From NCBI RefSeq assembly GCF_024505165.1, contig NZ_JANIBK010000026.1, positions 1 through 39,651 of the forward strand: DNA of 39,651 nt, given 5' to 3'. Source of the DNA: Methylomonas rivi (lineage in GTDB: Bacteria; Pseudomonadota; Gammaproteobacteria; Methylococcales; Methylomonadaceae). The translations under genes and the position numbers were made by a program. Below the pieces are notes generated by a model that was given only the letters and a program-made list of their open reading frames with translations, was not told the origin of the DNA and did not search any database. Below are positions 26,100-38,520 of the stretch, one piece after another (within the stretch, counting starts at the first letter, position 1; every line of letters begins with the position of its first letter).

Positions 26100-26450
26100 T
26101 CACATGGTATGGGTGGAGCGGTCGTTTTCCAAGGCACCGGCCAAATAGGTTTCGATTTTATTGCGCGCCATGCCGCCGTCCTGGTCGCTGAACTGTACGC
26201 CTATGCCGGGGGCTCGGTAACCCTCCGCGCCTAACGGCGTCTTCCAGATAATTTTGCCAGCAATCGGCAGTCTTTCGGTTTCTTCCATTAAATTCAACAA
26301 CATAAACACTTCCTCCCCCATTTCGTACTCCCGCTTGGTGGGAATAAACAATCCGCCGTTTTTGATGAACGGCATATAGGCCGCATACAGCGCGTTTTTG
26401 TCTTTAATGGATAAGGACAAGATACCTTGCCGAGGTGCTGTTTCTGCCAT
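26100..26450 (-). CDS. pilZ: Type IV pilus assembly protein PilZ
   Basis: A 116-residue single-domain protein nearly matching the Pseudomonas-type PilZ: GILSLSIKDKNALYAAYMPFIKNGGLFIPT, GEEVFMLLNLMEE, GIGVQFSDQDG and C-terminal ENDRSTHTM (quoted in parts). It lacks the N-terminal RxxxR motif, so it is expected not to bind c-di-GMP. It acts in type IV pilus assembly with PilB/FimX-type partners, none of which are in the window. It lies four bases after holB, the usual location. Confidence 0.95.
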   Translation of the reverse strand: MAETAPRQGILSLSIKDKNALYAAYMPFIKNGGLFIPTKREYEMGEEVFMLLNLMEETERLPIAGKIIWKTPLGAEGYRAPGIGVQFSDQDGGMARNKIETYLAGALENDRSTHTM

Positions 26451-26454
26451 AAGG

Positions 26455-29052
<2,598 letters not shown>

Positions 29053-29056
<4 letters not shown>

Positions 29057-29880
29057 AAGTTTGCTTCCTCTTCGCATGCTCCCGCATACCATTGCTGAAT
29101 ATCGCGGGTGATCCTTCCCACGTCAAAGCACTGATTTTCAAGCTGTTTTACCGGCCAAACACCGATGACCGAATTGGTCACAAACACTTCGTCGGCCTCT
29201 AAAACGTCTTGCTTATTAAAGTGATTTTCCGCTAGCCCCAGGCCATAGCGGATTGCGAACTCTATCACAATTTGACGCAAAATCCCTTCGATACCGCAAT
29301 TTACGAGCAGAGGCGTATGCAATATGCCCGCTTTGGCAAAGAACAGATTGCTCATGGTTCCTTCGACGATGCAATCATTGCTATCGAACATCAAGCCTTC
29401 CTGCACAGACTCGTCCCACCATTCCGCTCTCGCCAGAACTTGCTCCAGCCGGTTCATGTGTTTGATACCGGCCAAGCCGGGATTGATCGCCAAACGCCAC
29501 TCGCAGAACCGCGCAACGATACCGTCGGTTTGATAGCTATCGGGATAGTTGGGGCTGGGATGCAGACTGAACAGCCGCGTGGGTACGATTTGATCGGGCT
29601 GCCGGTAACCTCTGCCGCCAATACCGCGCGTGACCATCAGTTTTAAAACGGCCCGGTCGGCGCCGGCCGACAGTTGCCGGGCTTCCGACTCAAGCAAGGA
29701 CAAATCGGGTGGCGGTATGAGCAATCGCCGGCAGCCTGCCAGCAAACGGTTTAAATGCCGTTGCAGAAATAGCGGTCTGCCGTTACATACTGCTATGGTC
29801 TCGAATAGACCATCGCCATATTGAAAGCCTCGATCGGAGACATCGACACAGTGTCTGCTTTCGCCATTTAATAAAAACAC
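29053..29880 (-). CDS. pabC: Aminodeoxychorismate lyase
   Basis: A class IV PLP-dependent enzyme that releases p-aminobenzoate for folate. Recognised parts are DRGFQYGDGLFETIAV, LKLMVTRGIGGRGY, the PLP lysine in GIKHMNRLEQVLARAE, and EGTMSNLFFAKAG with VFVTNSVIGVWPV. The frame opens up to 30024 within the fabF 3' end, but no ATG lies near the true N-terminus. I choose a GTG at 29880 (V-FLLNGESRH), giving 275 residues, near the usual 270. It overlaps mltG by four bases. Confidence 0.9.
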
Positions 29881-29906
29881 GGGCAGACACTGTTTGGAAG
29901 CGGGGT

Positions 29907-31151
29907 TTATTGATAGCGCTTTAACACCAAAGTACCATTGGTGCCGCCAAAACCGAAAGAATTGGACATGGCAATCTCTATCTTCATATCCCGGGCGATA
30001 TTGGGCACATAATCCAGATCGCACTCGGGATCGGGATTTTCCAGATTAATGGTTGGCGGTGCGATTTGATTTTGAATCGCCAGCGAAGTCAGTACCGCTT
30101 CAATGCCGCCCGCAGCACCCAACAAGTGCCCGATCATCGATTTGGTGGAACTCACTGCCACTTTATAGGCATGTTCGCCCAGCGCGGTTTTCATGGCGTG
30201 CGTTTCCCCAACGTCGCCCGCCGGAGTAGATGTGCCGTGTGCGTTGATGTAGTCGACATCGGCGGGATTCAGCTTGGCGTCGCGCAAGGCATTGCGCATG
30301 CAGCGGGCCGCCCCTTCGCCGCCCATGGAAGGCGAGGTAATGTGGTAAGCGTCGCCGCTCATACCGTAACCGACCAATTCCGCATAAATTTTTGCCCCGC
30401 GAGCCTTGGCGTGCTCCAGTTCTTCAAGCACGATCACACCGGCGCCATCGCTCAATACGAAGCCATCGCGGTCTCTGTCCCAAGGCCGGCTGGCTTTTTG
30501 CGGATCGTCGTTTCTGCGCGACAAGGCTTTTGCCGAGGCAAAGCCGCCCATCGCCGTCGGCGATGTAGTGCAACGCTCGGCGCCGCCGGCGATCATCACA
30601 TCGGCATCGCCGTATTTTATCAAGCGCGCCGCATCGCCGATATTGTGCGTACCGGTCGAACAGGCGGTCACGATGGAAAAATTCGGTCCTTTCAAGCCGT
30701 ATTTAATCGAAAGATTGCCGGAAATCATATTGATGATGTTACCGGGCACGAAAAACGGCGAAATCTTGCGCGGCCCGCCCGCCACATAGGTGGCATAACA
30801 TTCTTCGATACCGGTAATGCCGCCGATACCGGCGCCGACCGCCACCCCGATACGCTCGGAATTTTCGTCGGTCACTTCAATCCCGGAATCCTCAAACGCC
30901 TGACAACCGGCCGCGATACCGTAATGGACAAAACCGTCCATGCGCTTGGCATCCTTCTCCGAAATGTAGTCGCCGATATTGAAATTTCTGATCACACCGC
31001 CGAACGTGGTTGCAAAACTGGAAATATCAAAGGAATCAATAGGACTAATGCCGCTTTTGCCGTTGATTATGCCATTCCAGGTATCGGCAACATTATTCGC
31101 TAAAGGCGTAACAGCGCCTAAGCCCGTTATAACAACTCGACGTGTGCTCAC
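29907..31151 (-). CDS. fabF: 3-oxoacyl-[acyl-carrier-protein] synthase II
   Basis: A 414-residue KAS II that extends acyl-ACP with malonyl-ACP. The nucleophile Cys lies in [12 protein letters not shown], with the two catalytic His in [11 protein letters not shown] and [11 protein letters not shown], and the C-terminal [18 protein letters not shown]. Length is normal. The start is a GTG at 31151 ([11 protein letters not shown] follows), a weak initiation that could balance it against very abundant AcpP. It follows acpP after 85 bases containing a stable hairpin. Confidence 0.96.
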   Translation of the reverse strand: MSTRRVVITGLGAVTPLANNVADTWNGIINGKSGISPIDSFDISSFATTFGGVIRNFNIGDYISEKDAKRMDGFVHYGIAAGCQAFEDSGIEVTDENSERIGVAVGAGIGGITGIEECYATYVAGGPRKISPFFVPGNIINMISGNLSIKYGLKGPNFSIVTACSTGTHNIGDAARLIKYGDADVMIAGGAERCTTSPTAMGGFASAKALSRRNDDPQKASRPWDRDRDGFVLSDGAGVIVLEELEHAKARGAKIYAELVGYGMSGDAYHITSPSMGGEGAARCMRNALRDAKLNPADVDYINAHGTSTPAGDVGETHAMKTALGEHAYKVAVSSTKSMIGHLLGAAGGIEAVLTSLAIQNQIAPPTINLENPDPECDLDYVPNIARDMKIEIAMSNSFGFGGTNGTLVLKRYQ

Positions 31152-31196
31152 AGTAAACTACCGTTTCAGTTAGAGGTAATCGGAGGGGAATGGCGA

Positions 31197-31229
31197 AAGG
31201 AAGCTAGTGCCTAAAGCACCAGCTTCCTT
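31197..31229 (-). terminator. Hairpin between acpP and fabF, partial terminator or stability element
   Basis: AAGGAAGCT (31197-31205) and AGCTTCCTT (31221-31229) pair exactly, continued by GTGC/GCAC inside, with a CTAAA loop. On the minus strand it begins 7 bases after the acpP stop and ends CTTCCTTTCG, a poor T-tract. It may reduce readthrough into fabF or protect the acpP message. Confidence 0.6.
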
Positions 31230-31236
31230 GAACAAC

Positions 31237-31470
31237 TTATTGCAGATTGGCGTTGATGTAATCAATGGCCAATTGTACGGTGGTGATTTTTTCAGCTTCT
31301 TCGTCTGGAATTTCGCACTCGAATTCTTCTTCCAGAGCCATGACGAGTTCAACTGTGTCTAAAGAATCCGCACCAAGATCATCAACAAAAGACGCATCGT
31401 TTGCGATTTCTTCTTTCACGCCTAATTGCTCTGCGACAATCTTTTTTACTCGTTCTTCGATATTACTCAT
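31237..31470 (-). CDS. acpP: Acyl carrier protein
   Basis: A 77-residue acidic protein ([18 protein letters not shown]...). The phosphopantetheine attachment serine is in the DSL motif of [21 protein letters not shown]. It carries growing acyl chains for fatty acid synthesis. The start at 31470 has AGGA followed by an A-rich spacer; the frame extends 15 codons upstream with no ribosome site. A good sigma-70 promoter lies about 110 bases upstream. It is followed by fabF, the standard order. Confidence 0.97.
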   Translation of the reverse strand: MSNIEERVKKIVAEQLGVKEEIANDASFVDDLGADSLDTVELVMALEEEFECEIPDEEAEKITTVQLAIDYINANLQ

Positions 31471-31580
31471 ATTTTTTTCCTCGAACAATGCGAACGCCCG
31501 ACTTGCGGCATCCACCTTATCTTTAGTGTTGTATTGTTAATTTGAAATCCCGTCACAGGCAATGCCAAACGACTTGATGG

Positions 31581-31610
31581 ATTATACTTGATGTTCAAAA
31601 AAATTCACAA
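31581..31610 (-). promoter_or_regulatory. Sigma-70 promoter of acpP
   Basis: On the minus strand TTGTGA (31605-31610) and TATAAT (31581-31586) are separated by 18 bases and followed downstream by acpP. The -10 box is perfect. The predicted leader is about 100 bases. Confidence 0.65.
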
Positions 31611-31642
31611 CATTAGCAGCTACAATTCCAAGCATTTGATTG

Positions 31643-32581
31643 CTAATGCGTTTTAGAACTCAAATTTTTGATGATTTCTTCCAAAGGCACCAAATTCAGC
31701 TTAATTCTGAACAAAATAGCCCTATTTTCCAGCACCCCATAGCATTCGTAGGTGCGCAGCATGATGCTGGTTTGATTGAGCGTATTGTGTTTGGATTCGG
31801 GCAATTGCTTGACCAAAATATGTAATTTGTCGTTATTTTTAACCTGCTCCAAATGCACCCGGTCCACGGAAAAATCGTGCGAGGTGTAGACCATCGGGTT
31901 GCGCTTGAAATCATGGTTTTCCAATTGCGCCTTCTCCAGCAAAGCACCCGACGTCAAACTGCATGGAAATACTTCCGGATAATGCGCCATGTGCTCCAGT
32001 TCGTCGAAATAATCCGACTGTTCCGCCAAGGAACCGGACAAAAAGTTCTTCACATTGCCATTGGTCAGCCACTTGCGCTTTAGAAAAAAATCCGTGCCCG
32101 GCACGACGGATTTATCCGGCACCGCGTTCAAATCCGGCAAGCCGCTTAAATCGGTATCGCCCAAAAACAGCGGCGCCTTGGTTTCTTTTTTATAGCCCAG
32201 CAAGATGGTTTTACCCTGCGATTTAATGGCTATTCGATTAGTCAGCGTCAATTCGGGAATCGTGGCAATCAAGGTTTTTTTAATATCCAGCGATAATTCC
32301 TGCCGGGGCCGCAAGGCATTTACAAAGGTAATCTGGTAATTACTGAAACGCAGCTGATTTTCGGCGATGATTTTGTCTTCATGATGCGCTTCCCGGTACA
32401 GTTTCATCTGGTGCTCGATCAGGGTATTCATCTGAAACCCCAGCACGATCGGCCCCTTGAAGGGATTATGGGTTACCTGCAGCCATTTATGTTTGTCATG
32501 AAACAGATTGAAATCATCGGAGGCGGCGCGCGCCACCTCGATGTGGATTTGATCGAAAATAAACGGCGTTTCTTTGGTCAT
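31643..32581 (-). CDS. Hypothetical protein, possible double-hotdog (MaoC-like) fold
   Basis: A 312-residue soluble protein. Near the N-terminus, VARAASDDFNLFHDKHKW followed by PFKGPIVLGFQMNTLIEHQM resembles the MaoC/hydratase pattern (SGDFNPIH followed by GPIAHG). A second similar half (residues 200-300, TSGALLEKAQLENHDF ...) could be the other hotdog. If so it might act on acyl-thioesters, but catalytic residues are not certain and I do not recognise a specific family. It starts 8 bases after the RND permease stop, so it belongs to that operon, and it ends beside the acpP promoter region. Confidence 0.6.
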   Translation of the reverse strand: MTKETPFIFDQIHIEVARAASDDFNLFHDKHKWLQVTHNPFKGPIVLGFQMNTLIEHQMKLYREAHHEDKIIAENQLRFSNYQITFVNALRPRQELSLDIKKTLIATIPELTLTNRIAIKSQGKTILLGYKKETKAPLFLGDTDLSGLPDLNAVPDKSVVPGTDFFLKRKWLTNGNVKNFLSGSLAEQSDYFDELEHMAHYPEVFPCSLTSGALLEKAQLENHDFKRNPMVYTSHDFSVDRVHLEQVKNNDKLHILVKQLPESKHNTLNQTSIMLRTYECYGVLENRAILFRIKLNLVPLEEIIKNLSSKTH

Positions 32582-32588
32582 GGTTTTT

Positions 32589-35500
32589 TTACTGATCGGT
32601 TTCGACTATTTTAGGCATATTTCGATTGATCAGAAAATAGACCAGCGGTATCACCACCAGCGAAAACAAGGTCGAGGCGATAATGCCGAAGATGAAACTC
32701 CAGGCCAGACCGGAAAAGATCGGATCCAGCACGATCATCACCGAACCCAACACTGCGGACGCCGCCGTCAAAAAGATTGGGTTCAAGCGGGTGGCGCCGG
32801 CTTCGACGATGGCGTCGGCCAGACTGATATCCGGTTTGTTACGGTAAATATTCTCGATAAAGTCGATCAGAATGATCGAGTTGCGCACCACGATGCCGGC
32901 CAGCGCGATCATGCCTATCATCGCCGTTGCGGTGAAGTAGACCGGATCGGCATATTGACCTACATCCGAGGCAAACAAATTGATGAACCAGAAACCCGGC
33001 ATGATGCCGATCACGGTCAGCGGAATCGCGATCATCATGATCAGCGGCACGCCCAGGGAACCGGTCTGGCCGACCAGCAGAATGTAGATCATCACCATGG
33101 CCGCCGCGAACGCCAAACCCAAATCGCGGAATACGTCGACGGTGATCTTCCACTCCCCTTCCCCCGCCATTTCGGCTTTGTAACCCGCCGGCAACGGCTG
33201 CTGTTCCAGCTTATCGCCCAAATCCCACACCGCTTCGACCGGACTGCGACCGGCCATTTCCGCCAGCACATAGGAAACTCGCTGCAGGTTTTTGTGATAA
33301 ATGGTCTGATCGCCGTGCTCGTGTTGGAAATGGCCGAGTTCGCTCAAGCGCACCAAATCGCCGTGGGCGGACTTGACCGACAACGCCAATAAATCGGCTT
33401 CGGACGAGCGCACCGCGCGCGGCAATTGCAGTTGTATCATCAGCGGCTGCCGTTCGCTGGCGATATGCAAGGTGCCGGCCATGCCGCCATCGACCGCCAG
33501 TTTCAAGCTGTTGGCCACTTGCTGATTGCTGATACCCAGTAACGCGGCTTTGTCTTGGTCGAGAATAAAGTGCAAGCGGGCCTGCTCCGCTTCGACATAA
33601 TCGTCAACATCGACCACGCCGTCGATTTTCTGCAGATGGCCGCGTACTTGATTGGACACTTTAATGATATCGCCGTAATCGGCTTCCGGCGGACCATAAA
33701 TTTCCGCGACCACACTAGCCAATACCGGCGGTCCCGGCGGCATTTCAACGATCTTGATATTGGCGCCGTATTGCTGTCCGATACGGTCGATGTCCGGGCG
33801 CATTCTCAGCGCAATCGCGTGCGATTGCTGTTCGCGCCGGGTCTTGTCCACCAACACCACCCGCACGTCGCCGACATAGGCGCCGTGGCGCAAATAGTAA
33901 TGCCGCACCATGCCGTTAAAATCCATCGGCGAAGCCAGCCCCACATAAGACTGGTAATTGCTCACTTCATTAACCGTCGACAGATAGCGCCCCAAGGCCG
34001 TCGCCACTTCATCGGTGGCTTCCAGCGAAGAGCCACGCGGCATATCTATCACCAATTGCAGCTCGTTTTTGTTATCGAACGGCAGCAGTTTCAACGGCAC
34101 TACCCGCGTCACCGCCATCAGGGTCGACAACACGAAGGCGACAAACACCGCCGCTAAAAACCAAAAGGCCTTGGATTTATTGGCCAGCAACGGCGCCAGG
34201 ATGCTTTGATAGACTTTGAAACCGCGGGTTTGTTTTAAATCGAACTCCGGCCCATGGTCCTTGCCGTAATCGCCCTTCAACAGCCGGTAACTGGCCCACG
34301 GCGTCACGGTAAAGGCAATCACCAACGACATCAGCATCGCGATCGGCACATTAAAGGCCATCGGCGCCATATAGGGCCCCATCATGCCGGTAATGAAAAA
34401 CATCGGCACGAACGACATGATGACGGCAAAGGTAGCCAGAATGGTCGGCGGCCGGATTTCGTCCACCGCCGTCAGCAAGGCCTGTAGCGGCGGTTCCTTG
34501 CGCATCTTGTAGTGGCGATGGATGTTTTCCACATCCACGATTGGATCGTCGACCAGCAAACCCAGCGACAAAATCAACGCAAACAGCGTGACCCGGTTGA
34601 TGGTGTAGCCGAAGACCAAATCGCACAGCAAGGTGATGGCAAAAGTCATCGGCACCGCCAGGGACACGATCAGCGATTCCTTGAAACCCAAAGTCATGGC
34701 CAGCAACACTATGATGGTCAATATCGCAATGGACAAATGCATCACCAGCTCGTTGACTTTATGGTCCGCCGTTTCGCCGTAATTGCGGGTCACGCTCACC
34801 AATACATCATCCGGAATCAAACTGCCGTGCAATTGCTCAGTCAACTCCAACACCTGCTCGGCGACGGCGACTGCATTACTGCCCCTGCGCTTGGCTATGG
34901 CCAGCGTCGCCATGGACCGTTCTTCGCCGACGGACGGCAAGCCGCCATGCGCCTGGCCCACCGTATGCATATGTTCGACACCCGGGCCGAAGCCGATGCG
35001 GGTGTAATAATCGGTGTCTTGCGGCCCATCGACGATCTCGGCCACGTCCCGCAGATACACCAAGCGGCCCGCGACATTTTTCAGCACCGTCGCGCCAACC
35101 TGTTCCAGGGTTTGATAATGGGGCCCGGCTTCCAGGATAATTTCCCGGTTATTTTGATTCAGACTGCCGGCTCGCAAATTGACATTGCTTTGCGCCAAGG
35201 CCTGCTGCACCTCCAGCATGCTGACTTGGCCGGCTTGCAGCTTGGCCGGATCGGGATACACGGAAATCCGCCGTGGCGCCGCGCCTATCACCCAGCTATT
35301 GCCGACATCTTCCACCGCCCGCAAGCGCTCTATCAGCTCCTCGGCGATACGGCGTATGGCCATGCTATCCGCGCCATTCTTGGGAGCCGACAGGCTCAAC
35401 AACAAAATCGGCACATCGTCGATCTCAACCGGTTTGACCACCCAATTACTGACACCCGGCGGAATTACATCCAGATTGGCTTCCAGTTTGTCGCGGGTCT

Positions 35501-35855
35501 TGATCAAACTGTCTTCTATGCTTTCTCCCACCACATAGCGCACCGTCACCAACGCTTCGCCGGGGCGGGAGGCCGAATACACGTATTCCACGCCTTGAAT
35601 CTGTTTCAACAGCACTTCCAACGGCGTGGTGACGCGTTTTTCAACTTCTTCGCTAGTCGCCCCCGGATATTGCACGAACACATCCATGACCGGCACAATG
35701 ATCTGCGGATCTTCCTCGCGCGGCGTCAATACCAATGCCGCCGCGCCGGCCAACACGGAAATCAGCAAAAACAGCAGCGATAAATGCGAGGTGGTAAATA
35801 AGCGTACGATGCTGACCGTTAAGCTGTCTTTTTTTGTTTCGGGCGCCTGATTCAT
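32589..35855 (-). CDS. RND-family efflux permease
   Basis: A 1088-residue protein of the AcrB/MdtB-like superfamily. It has an N-terminal helix after residue 25, then porter-domain sequence YPGATSEEVEKRVTTPLEVLLKQIQGVEYVYS, and a core with two Asp in helix four (LGLLVDDPIVDVENIHRH) needed for proton relay. A second repeat has PVLASVVAEIYGPPEADYG and IIALAGIVVRNSIILIDFIEN-type helices, ending with a C-terminal membrane bundle. About 12 helices are expected. It overlaps the adaptor by four bases. Substrate is not predictable; it is not clearly a heavy-metal type. Confidence 0.92.
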   Translation of the reverse strand: MNQAPETKKDSLTVSIVRLFTTSHLSLLFLLISVLAGAAALVLTPREEDPQIIVPVMDVFVQYPGATSEEVEKRVTTPLEVLLKQIQGVEYVYSASRPGEALVTVRYVVGESIEDSLIKTRDKLEANLDVIPPGVSNWVVKPVEIDDVPILLLSLSAPKNGADSMAIRRIAEELIERLRAVEDVGNSWVIGAAPRRISVYPDPAKLQAGQVSMLEVQQALAQSNVNLRAGSLNQNNREIILEAGPHYQTLEQVGATVLKNVAGRLVYLRDVAEIVDGPQDTDYYTRIGFGPGVEHMHTVGQAHGGLPSVGEERSMATLAIAKRRGSNAVAVAEQVLELTEQLHGSLIPDDVLVSVTRNYGETADHKVNELVMHLSIAILTIIVLLAMTLGFKESLIVSLAVPMTFAITLLCDLVFGYTINRVTLFALILSLGLLVDDPIVDVENIHRHYKMRKEPPLQALLTAVDEIRPPTILATFAVIMSFVPMFFITGMMGPYMAPMAFNVPIAMLMSLVIAFTVTPWASYRLLKGDYGKDHGPEFDLKQTRGFKVYQSILAPLLANKSKAFWFLAAVFVAFVLSTLMAVTRVVPLKLLPFDNKNELQLVIDMPRGSSLEATDEVATALGRYLSTVNEVSNYQSYVGLASPMDFNGMVRHYYLRHGAYVGDVRVVLVDKTRREQQSHAIALRMRPDIDRIGQQYGANIKIVEMPPGPPVLASVVAEIYGPPEADYGDIIKVSNQVRGHLQKIDGVVDVDDYVEAEQARLHFILDQDKAALLGISNQQVANSLKLAVDGGMAGTLHIASERQPLMIQLQLPRAVRSSEADLLALSVKSAHGDLVRLSELGHFQHEHGDQTIYHKNLQRVSYVLAEMAGRSPVEAVWDLGDKLEQQPLPAGYKAEMAGEGEWKITVDVFRDLGLAFAAAMVMIYILLVGQTGSLGVPLIMMIAIPLTVIGIMPGFWFINLFASDVGQYADPVYFTATAMIGMIALAGIVVRNSIILIDFIENIYRNKPDISLADAIVEAGATRLNPIFLTAASAVLGSVMIVLDPIFSGLAWSFIFGIIASTLFSLVVIPLVYFLINRNMPKIVETDQ

Positions 35856-36949
35856 TCCGCCAACCCGCCGTCAGTTAAAATGGATTCGCCCTCATGCAAA
35901 CCGGACAACACTTCGATCCGGTCGCCGAACTGCTTGCCGGTACGAATATGCCGGGTATGCACCTGCCCGCCGTCGACGACTTTGACCGCCTGCAATTGAC
36001 CGTAATGCAATACCGCCGTCTCCGGAATCAGCAAGGCTTGGCGATCGGCCTGGCAACTCAATTCCAGCCAGCCGTACTGGCCGTGCTGCAATCCGTCCGA
36101 CGCCGGCAATTTAACCTTAATCATCTGGGTATGCGTCCGCGGCTCGATTTCCGGAGCGATCTCATCCACCTTGGCCTCAACCGACTGATGAATCGCATCC
36201 AACCTTACCGTTACCGGCATGCCTAGTTTGACCTGATCCAAACAATGGCTGGCAATGGCCGCTTCCAGGCGCAAATCTTCCGGTTTATGCATCAAAACCA
36301 CGGCATCGCTGGGCATGGCCATATCGCCCGGCTCTTTCAAACGCGCGCTAATCACGCCGTCGAAAGGCGCATACAGGACGTTCTCGCCCAACATGACCTT
36401 GGCCTGCTGGGCCGCGCTGGCCGCCTGACTGGCCATGGCGCGGGCCGCCTTGGCCTGTGCCAGCACCGCATCGTAATTTTGCCGGGTGGCCGCCTGTTTT
36501 TGATACAGATCGATGATGCGCTTTTCGTCCGCGCCGGCCTGCCCGGCCTGCGCGGATGCAGCAGTCTGTGCCGCCATAGCGGCGTTATAGGCCGCGCGCA
36601 AATCCCTATCGTCCAAGCGAGCTATCACGGCACCCTTTTTTACCGTATCGCCGGGGTTGACGACGACCTCCAGGATGCGCGCATTCAACTTAGGCGCTAT
36701 TTTCGCCACCGTTCGAGAGCGAACCGTTCCCTGCCAAGACAACGCATTCGAGGTTAACTGCCGGCCCACTTGATAAACTTGCGCTCCGGCAGGCAGCGGT
36801 TGATTGACCCCGGCCGTGGTTCCCGGCTCCACTTTTTCCGGACCGCCCAAAATGCCCAAGGCATAAAAAATCACCAGCAATAGCGCGCCTATGGCAGCGG
36901 ACGGTATCAGCCATTTCTTTTCGGTAAATAGGGCTTTGTTTTCTGACAT
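35852..36949 (-). CDS. RND periplasmic adaptor subunit
   Basis: A 365-residue adaptor. A membrane anchor (residues 10-30, WLIPSAAIGALLLVIFYALGI) precedes lipoyl half sequences (VVNPGDTVKKGAVIARLDDRDL), a short Ala/Gln-rich hairpin with AGADEKRIIDLYQKQAATRQNYD, the second lipoyl part (VLYAPFDGVISARLKEPGDMA) and a beta-barrel domain (VRLDAIHQSVEAKVDEIAPEIEPRT). The start at 36949 (MSENKALF) has AGGA at good spacing; the frame runs 10 codons further up into the tolC-like gene. It connects the RND pump to the outer-membrane channel. Confidence 0.9.
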   Translation of the reverse strand: MSENKALFTEKKWLIPSAAIGALLLVIFYALGILGGPEKVEPGTTAGVNQPLPAGAQVYQVGRQLTSNALSWQGTVRSRTVAKIAPKLNARILEVVVNPGDTVKKGAVIARLDDRDLRAAYNAAMAAQTAASAQAGQAGADEKRIIDLYQKQAATRQNYDAVLAQAKAARAMASQAASAAQQAKVMLGENVLYAPFDGVISARLKEPGDMAMPSDAVVLMHKPEDLRLEAAIASHCLDQVKLGMPVTVRLDAIHQSVEAKVDEIAPEIEPRTHTQMIKVKLPASDGLQHGQYGWLELSCQADRQALLIPETAVLHYGQLQAVKVVDGGQVHTRHIRTGKQFGDRIEVLSGLHEGESILTDGGLAE

Positions 36950-36969
36950 AACGGTTATCCTGTGTCTGC

Positions 36970-38313
36970 TTAATTCCAAAAGCCGGTGGCTTGATTTAAT
37001 TCGGCTTCCGCGCGCAACGCATCGTAACGGGCGGAAATATCGCGGGTCTTGGCTCTATCCCGCGCCACTTCCGCTTCGATATAGCGCGTCACCGTCACCA
37101 CCCCGGCATTACGCTGCTCCTTGACCAATCGCAAAGCTTCTTCGGCGGCCGTTACCGAGACCGAGGTGACTTGCTCGCGATTTAATGCTTCCCGCAGCCG
37201 CAGTTGGGCGGTTTTCACCTGGTTTTCCACCCTCAAACGCATCTGCCGGGCGGCTTCCCGCGCCGCCGTCAGCTCGTGCTCGGCTTTTTTGACTTTTTCC
37301 TGCGTTGCGAAACCGGAAAACACATCCACTTCCACCGTCACGCCGGCGGTCACGTTGTCGCGGTTGCTGCTAAACGCCAGATCCTTGCTATCCGAGCCGT
37401 AGCTGACAAAAGCGTCCGCCCGCGGCAAATACCCGGCTTGAGCGGCATTCAGCTGCTGCTCGGCTATCGCTACTCGTTTTTCGGCGGCTTTCAGCCCGGG
37501 ATGTTGGCTCAAGGCTTGGCTCAACAAAGCATCGAACTCGGCCGGCGCCGCCGGCAGTGGCTGGCTAAGGTTTTCACTAATCGTAAACGCCTGTTCCGAG
37601 GATAAGCCCAACAGCGTTTTCAGCATCGCCATGGCTATCTCTATCGCATTGGCCGCCTGGATTTGCGCATCCTTCGCTTCCGCCAGCTGCACTTCCAACG
37701 ACAATACATCGGACTTTAATAAAGTGCCTGCATCGTATCTAACCCGGCTTTGATCCAATTCGCTTTGCACGGCTTCGATGGAACGCAGGCTTAATTCATG
37801 CGCATCCTGGGCGGCCAGATAGCCGTAAAAGGCGGCGGTCACGTTATTGATCAAATGATGGCGGGTAGCGGTTTTTTCCAATTCGGACGTTTCCACGCCT
37901 AACTCGGCGGCTTGACTCAAATAGTAATCCTGCCCGCCTCTAAACAATGAATACGTCGCCGTTACCTGAGGCCGGTAATTATCGACGCCGCCGGGATGAT
38001 TAAAATCGCCGCCATTCAAATTCAAACGCCGTTGCGCGATGATCATGGAAAAAGCCTGGGCCGGGTTGTCGCTATGTTGATACGACAAACCGGCTTTCAC
38101 TTGCGGATAAAAGCTGGCCAGCGCTTGACCCAATTGCGCGTCGGCTTGATCGATGCGAGCCTGCATGATGCTGATTTCAGGATTATTTTCCAATGCAAAA
38201 TCAATCGCTTGCTGCAAAGTAAAGACACCTGCGTTAGTAACGGCACCTGCTTTACCGGATACAACGGCCACCGTCACCAGGACGACGGCAAGGTGTTTAA
38301 AAAGTAATCGCAT
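36970..38313 (-). CDS. TolC-family outer membrane efflux protein
   Basis: A 447-residue protein from the ATG at 38313 (MRLLFKHLAVVLVTVAVVSGKAGAV), with a signal peptide of about 25 residues. The TolC pattern follows: FTLQQAIDFALENNPEISIMQARIDQADAQLGQA, then repeated helical halves with LSQHPGLKAAEKRVAIAEQQL and FVSYGSDSKD-type beta segments. It is first in the order TolC/adaptor/RND/hotdog, all minus strand with gaps of 20 bases or less. An ATG four codons upstream (38325) is also possible. The divergent gene at 38521 leaves a region of about 200 bases for its promoter. Confidence 0.88.
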   Translation of the reverse strand: MRLLFKHLAVVLVTVAVVSGKAGAVTNAGVFTLQQAIDFALENNPEISIMQARIDQADAQLGQALASFYPQVKAGLSYQHSDNPAQAFSMIIAQRRLNLNGGDFNHPGGVDNYRPQVTATYSLFRGGQDYYLSQAAELGVETSELEKTATRHHLINNVTAAFYGYLAAQDAHELSLRSIEAVQSELDQSRVRYDAGTLLKSDVLSLEVQLAEAKDAQIQAANAIEIAMAMLKTLLGLSSEQAFTISENLSQPLPAAPAEFDALLSQALSQHPGLKAAEKRVAIAEQQLNAAQAGYLPRADAFVSYGSDSKDLAFSSNRDNVTAGVTVEVDVFSGFATQEKVKKAEHELTAAREAARQMRLRVENQVKTAQLRLREALNREQVTSVSVTAAEEALRLVKEQRNAGVVTVTRYIEAEVARDRAKTRDISARYDALRAEAELNQATGFWN

Positions 38314-38520
38314 AAGCGCACCCATGGCTAGTATTTAAGATTTCTCTAATATTGTAACTCAGGCTGTTGCCGGCGGCAATTTCCTCAGTATTATCCAACT
38401 GTAGACGCAAGTCGAAAAAGCGATTGAATTAAAAACCCGAAATGAATGCTTGAAATGTTCTATCAGCATGGTAACTTTATCGCTCTTAACATAATAATAA
38501 CTACCGAGAGGACAAATCGT

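Noticed and set aside
30066-31103. A 345-codon plus-strand open frame antisense to fabF
   Set aside because: Shadow of a well-conserved KAS II frame caused by codon bias.
34512-35783. A 423-codon plus-strand open frame antisense to the RND gene
   Set aside because: His/Gln/Arg-rich shadow of a conserved 1088-residue coding frame; no independent evidence.
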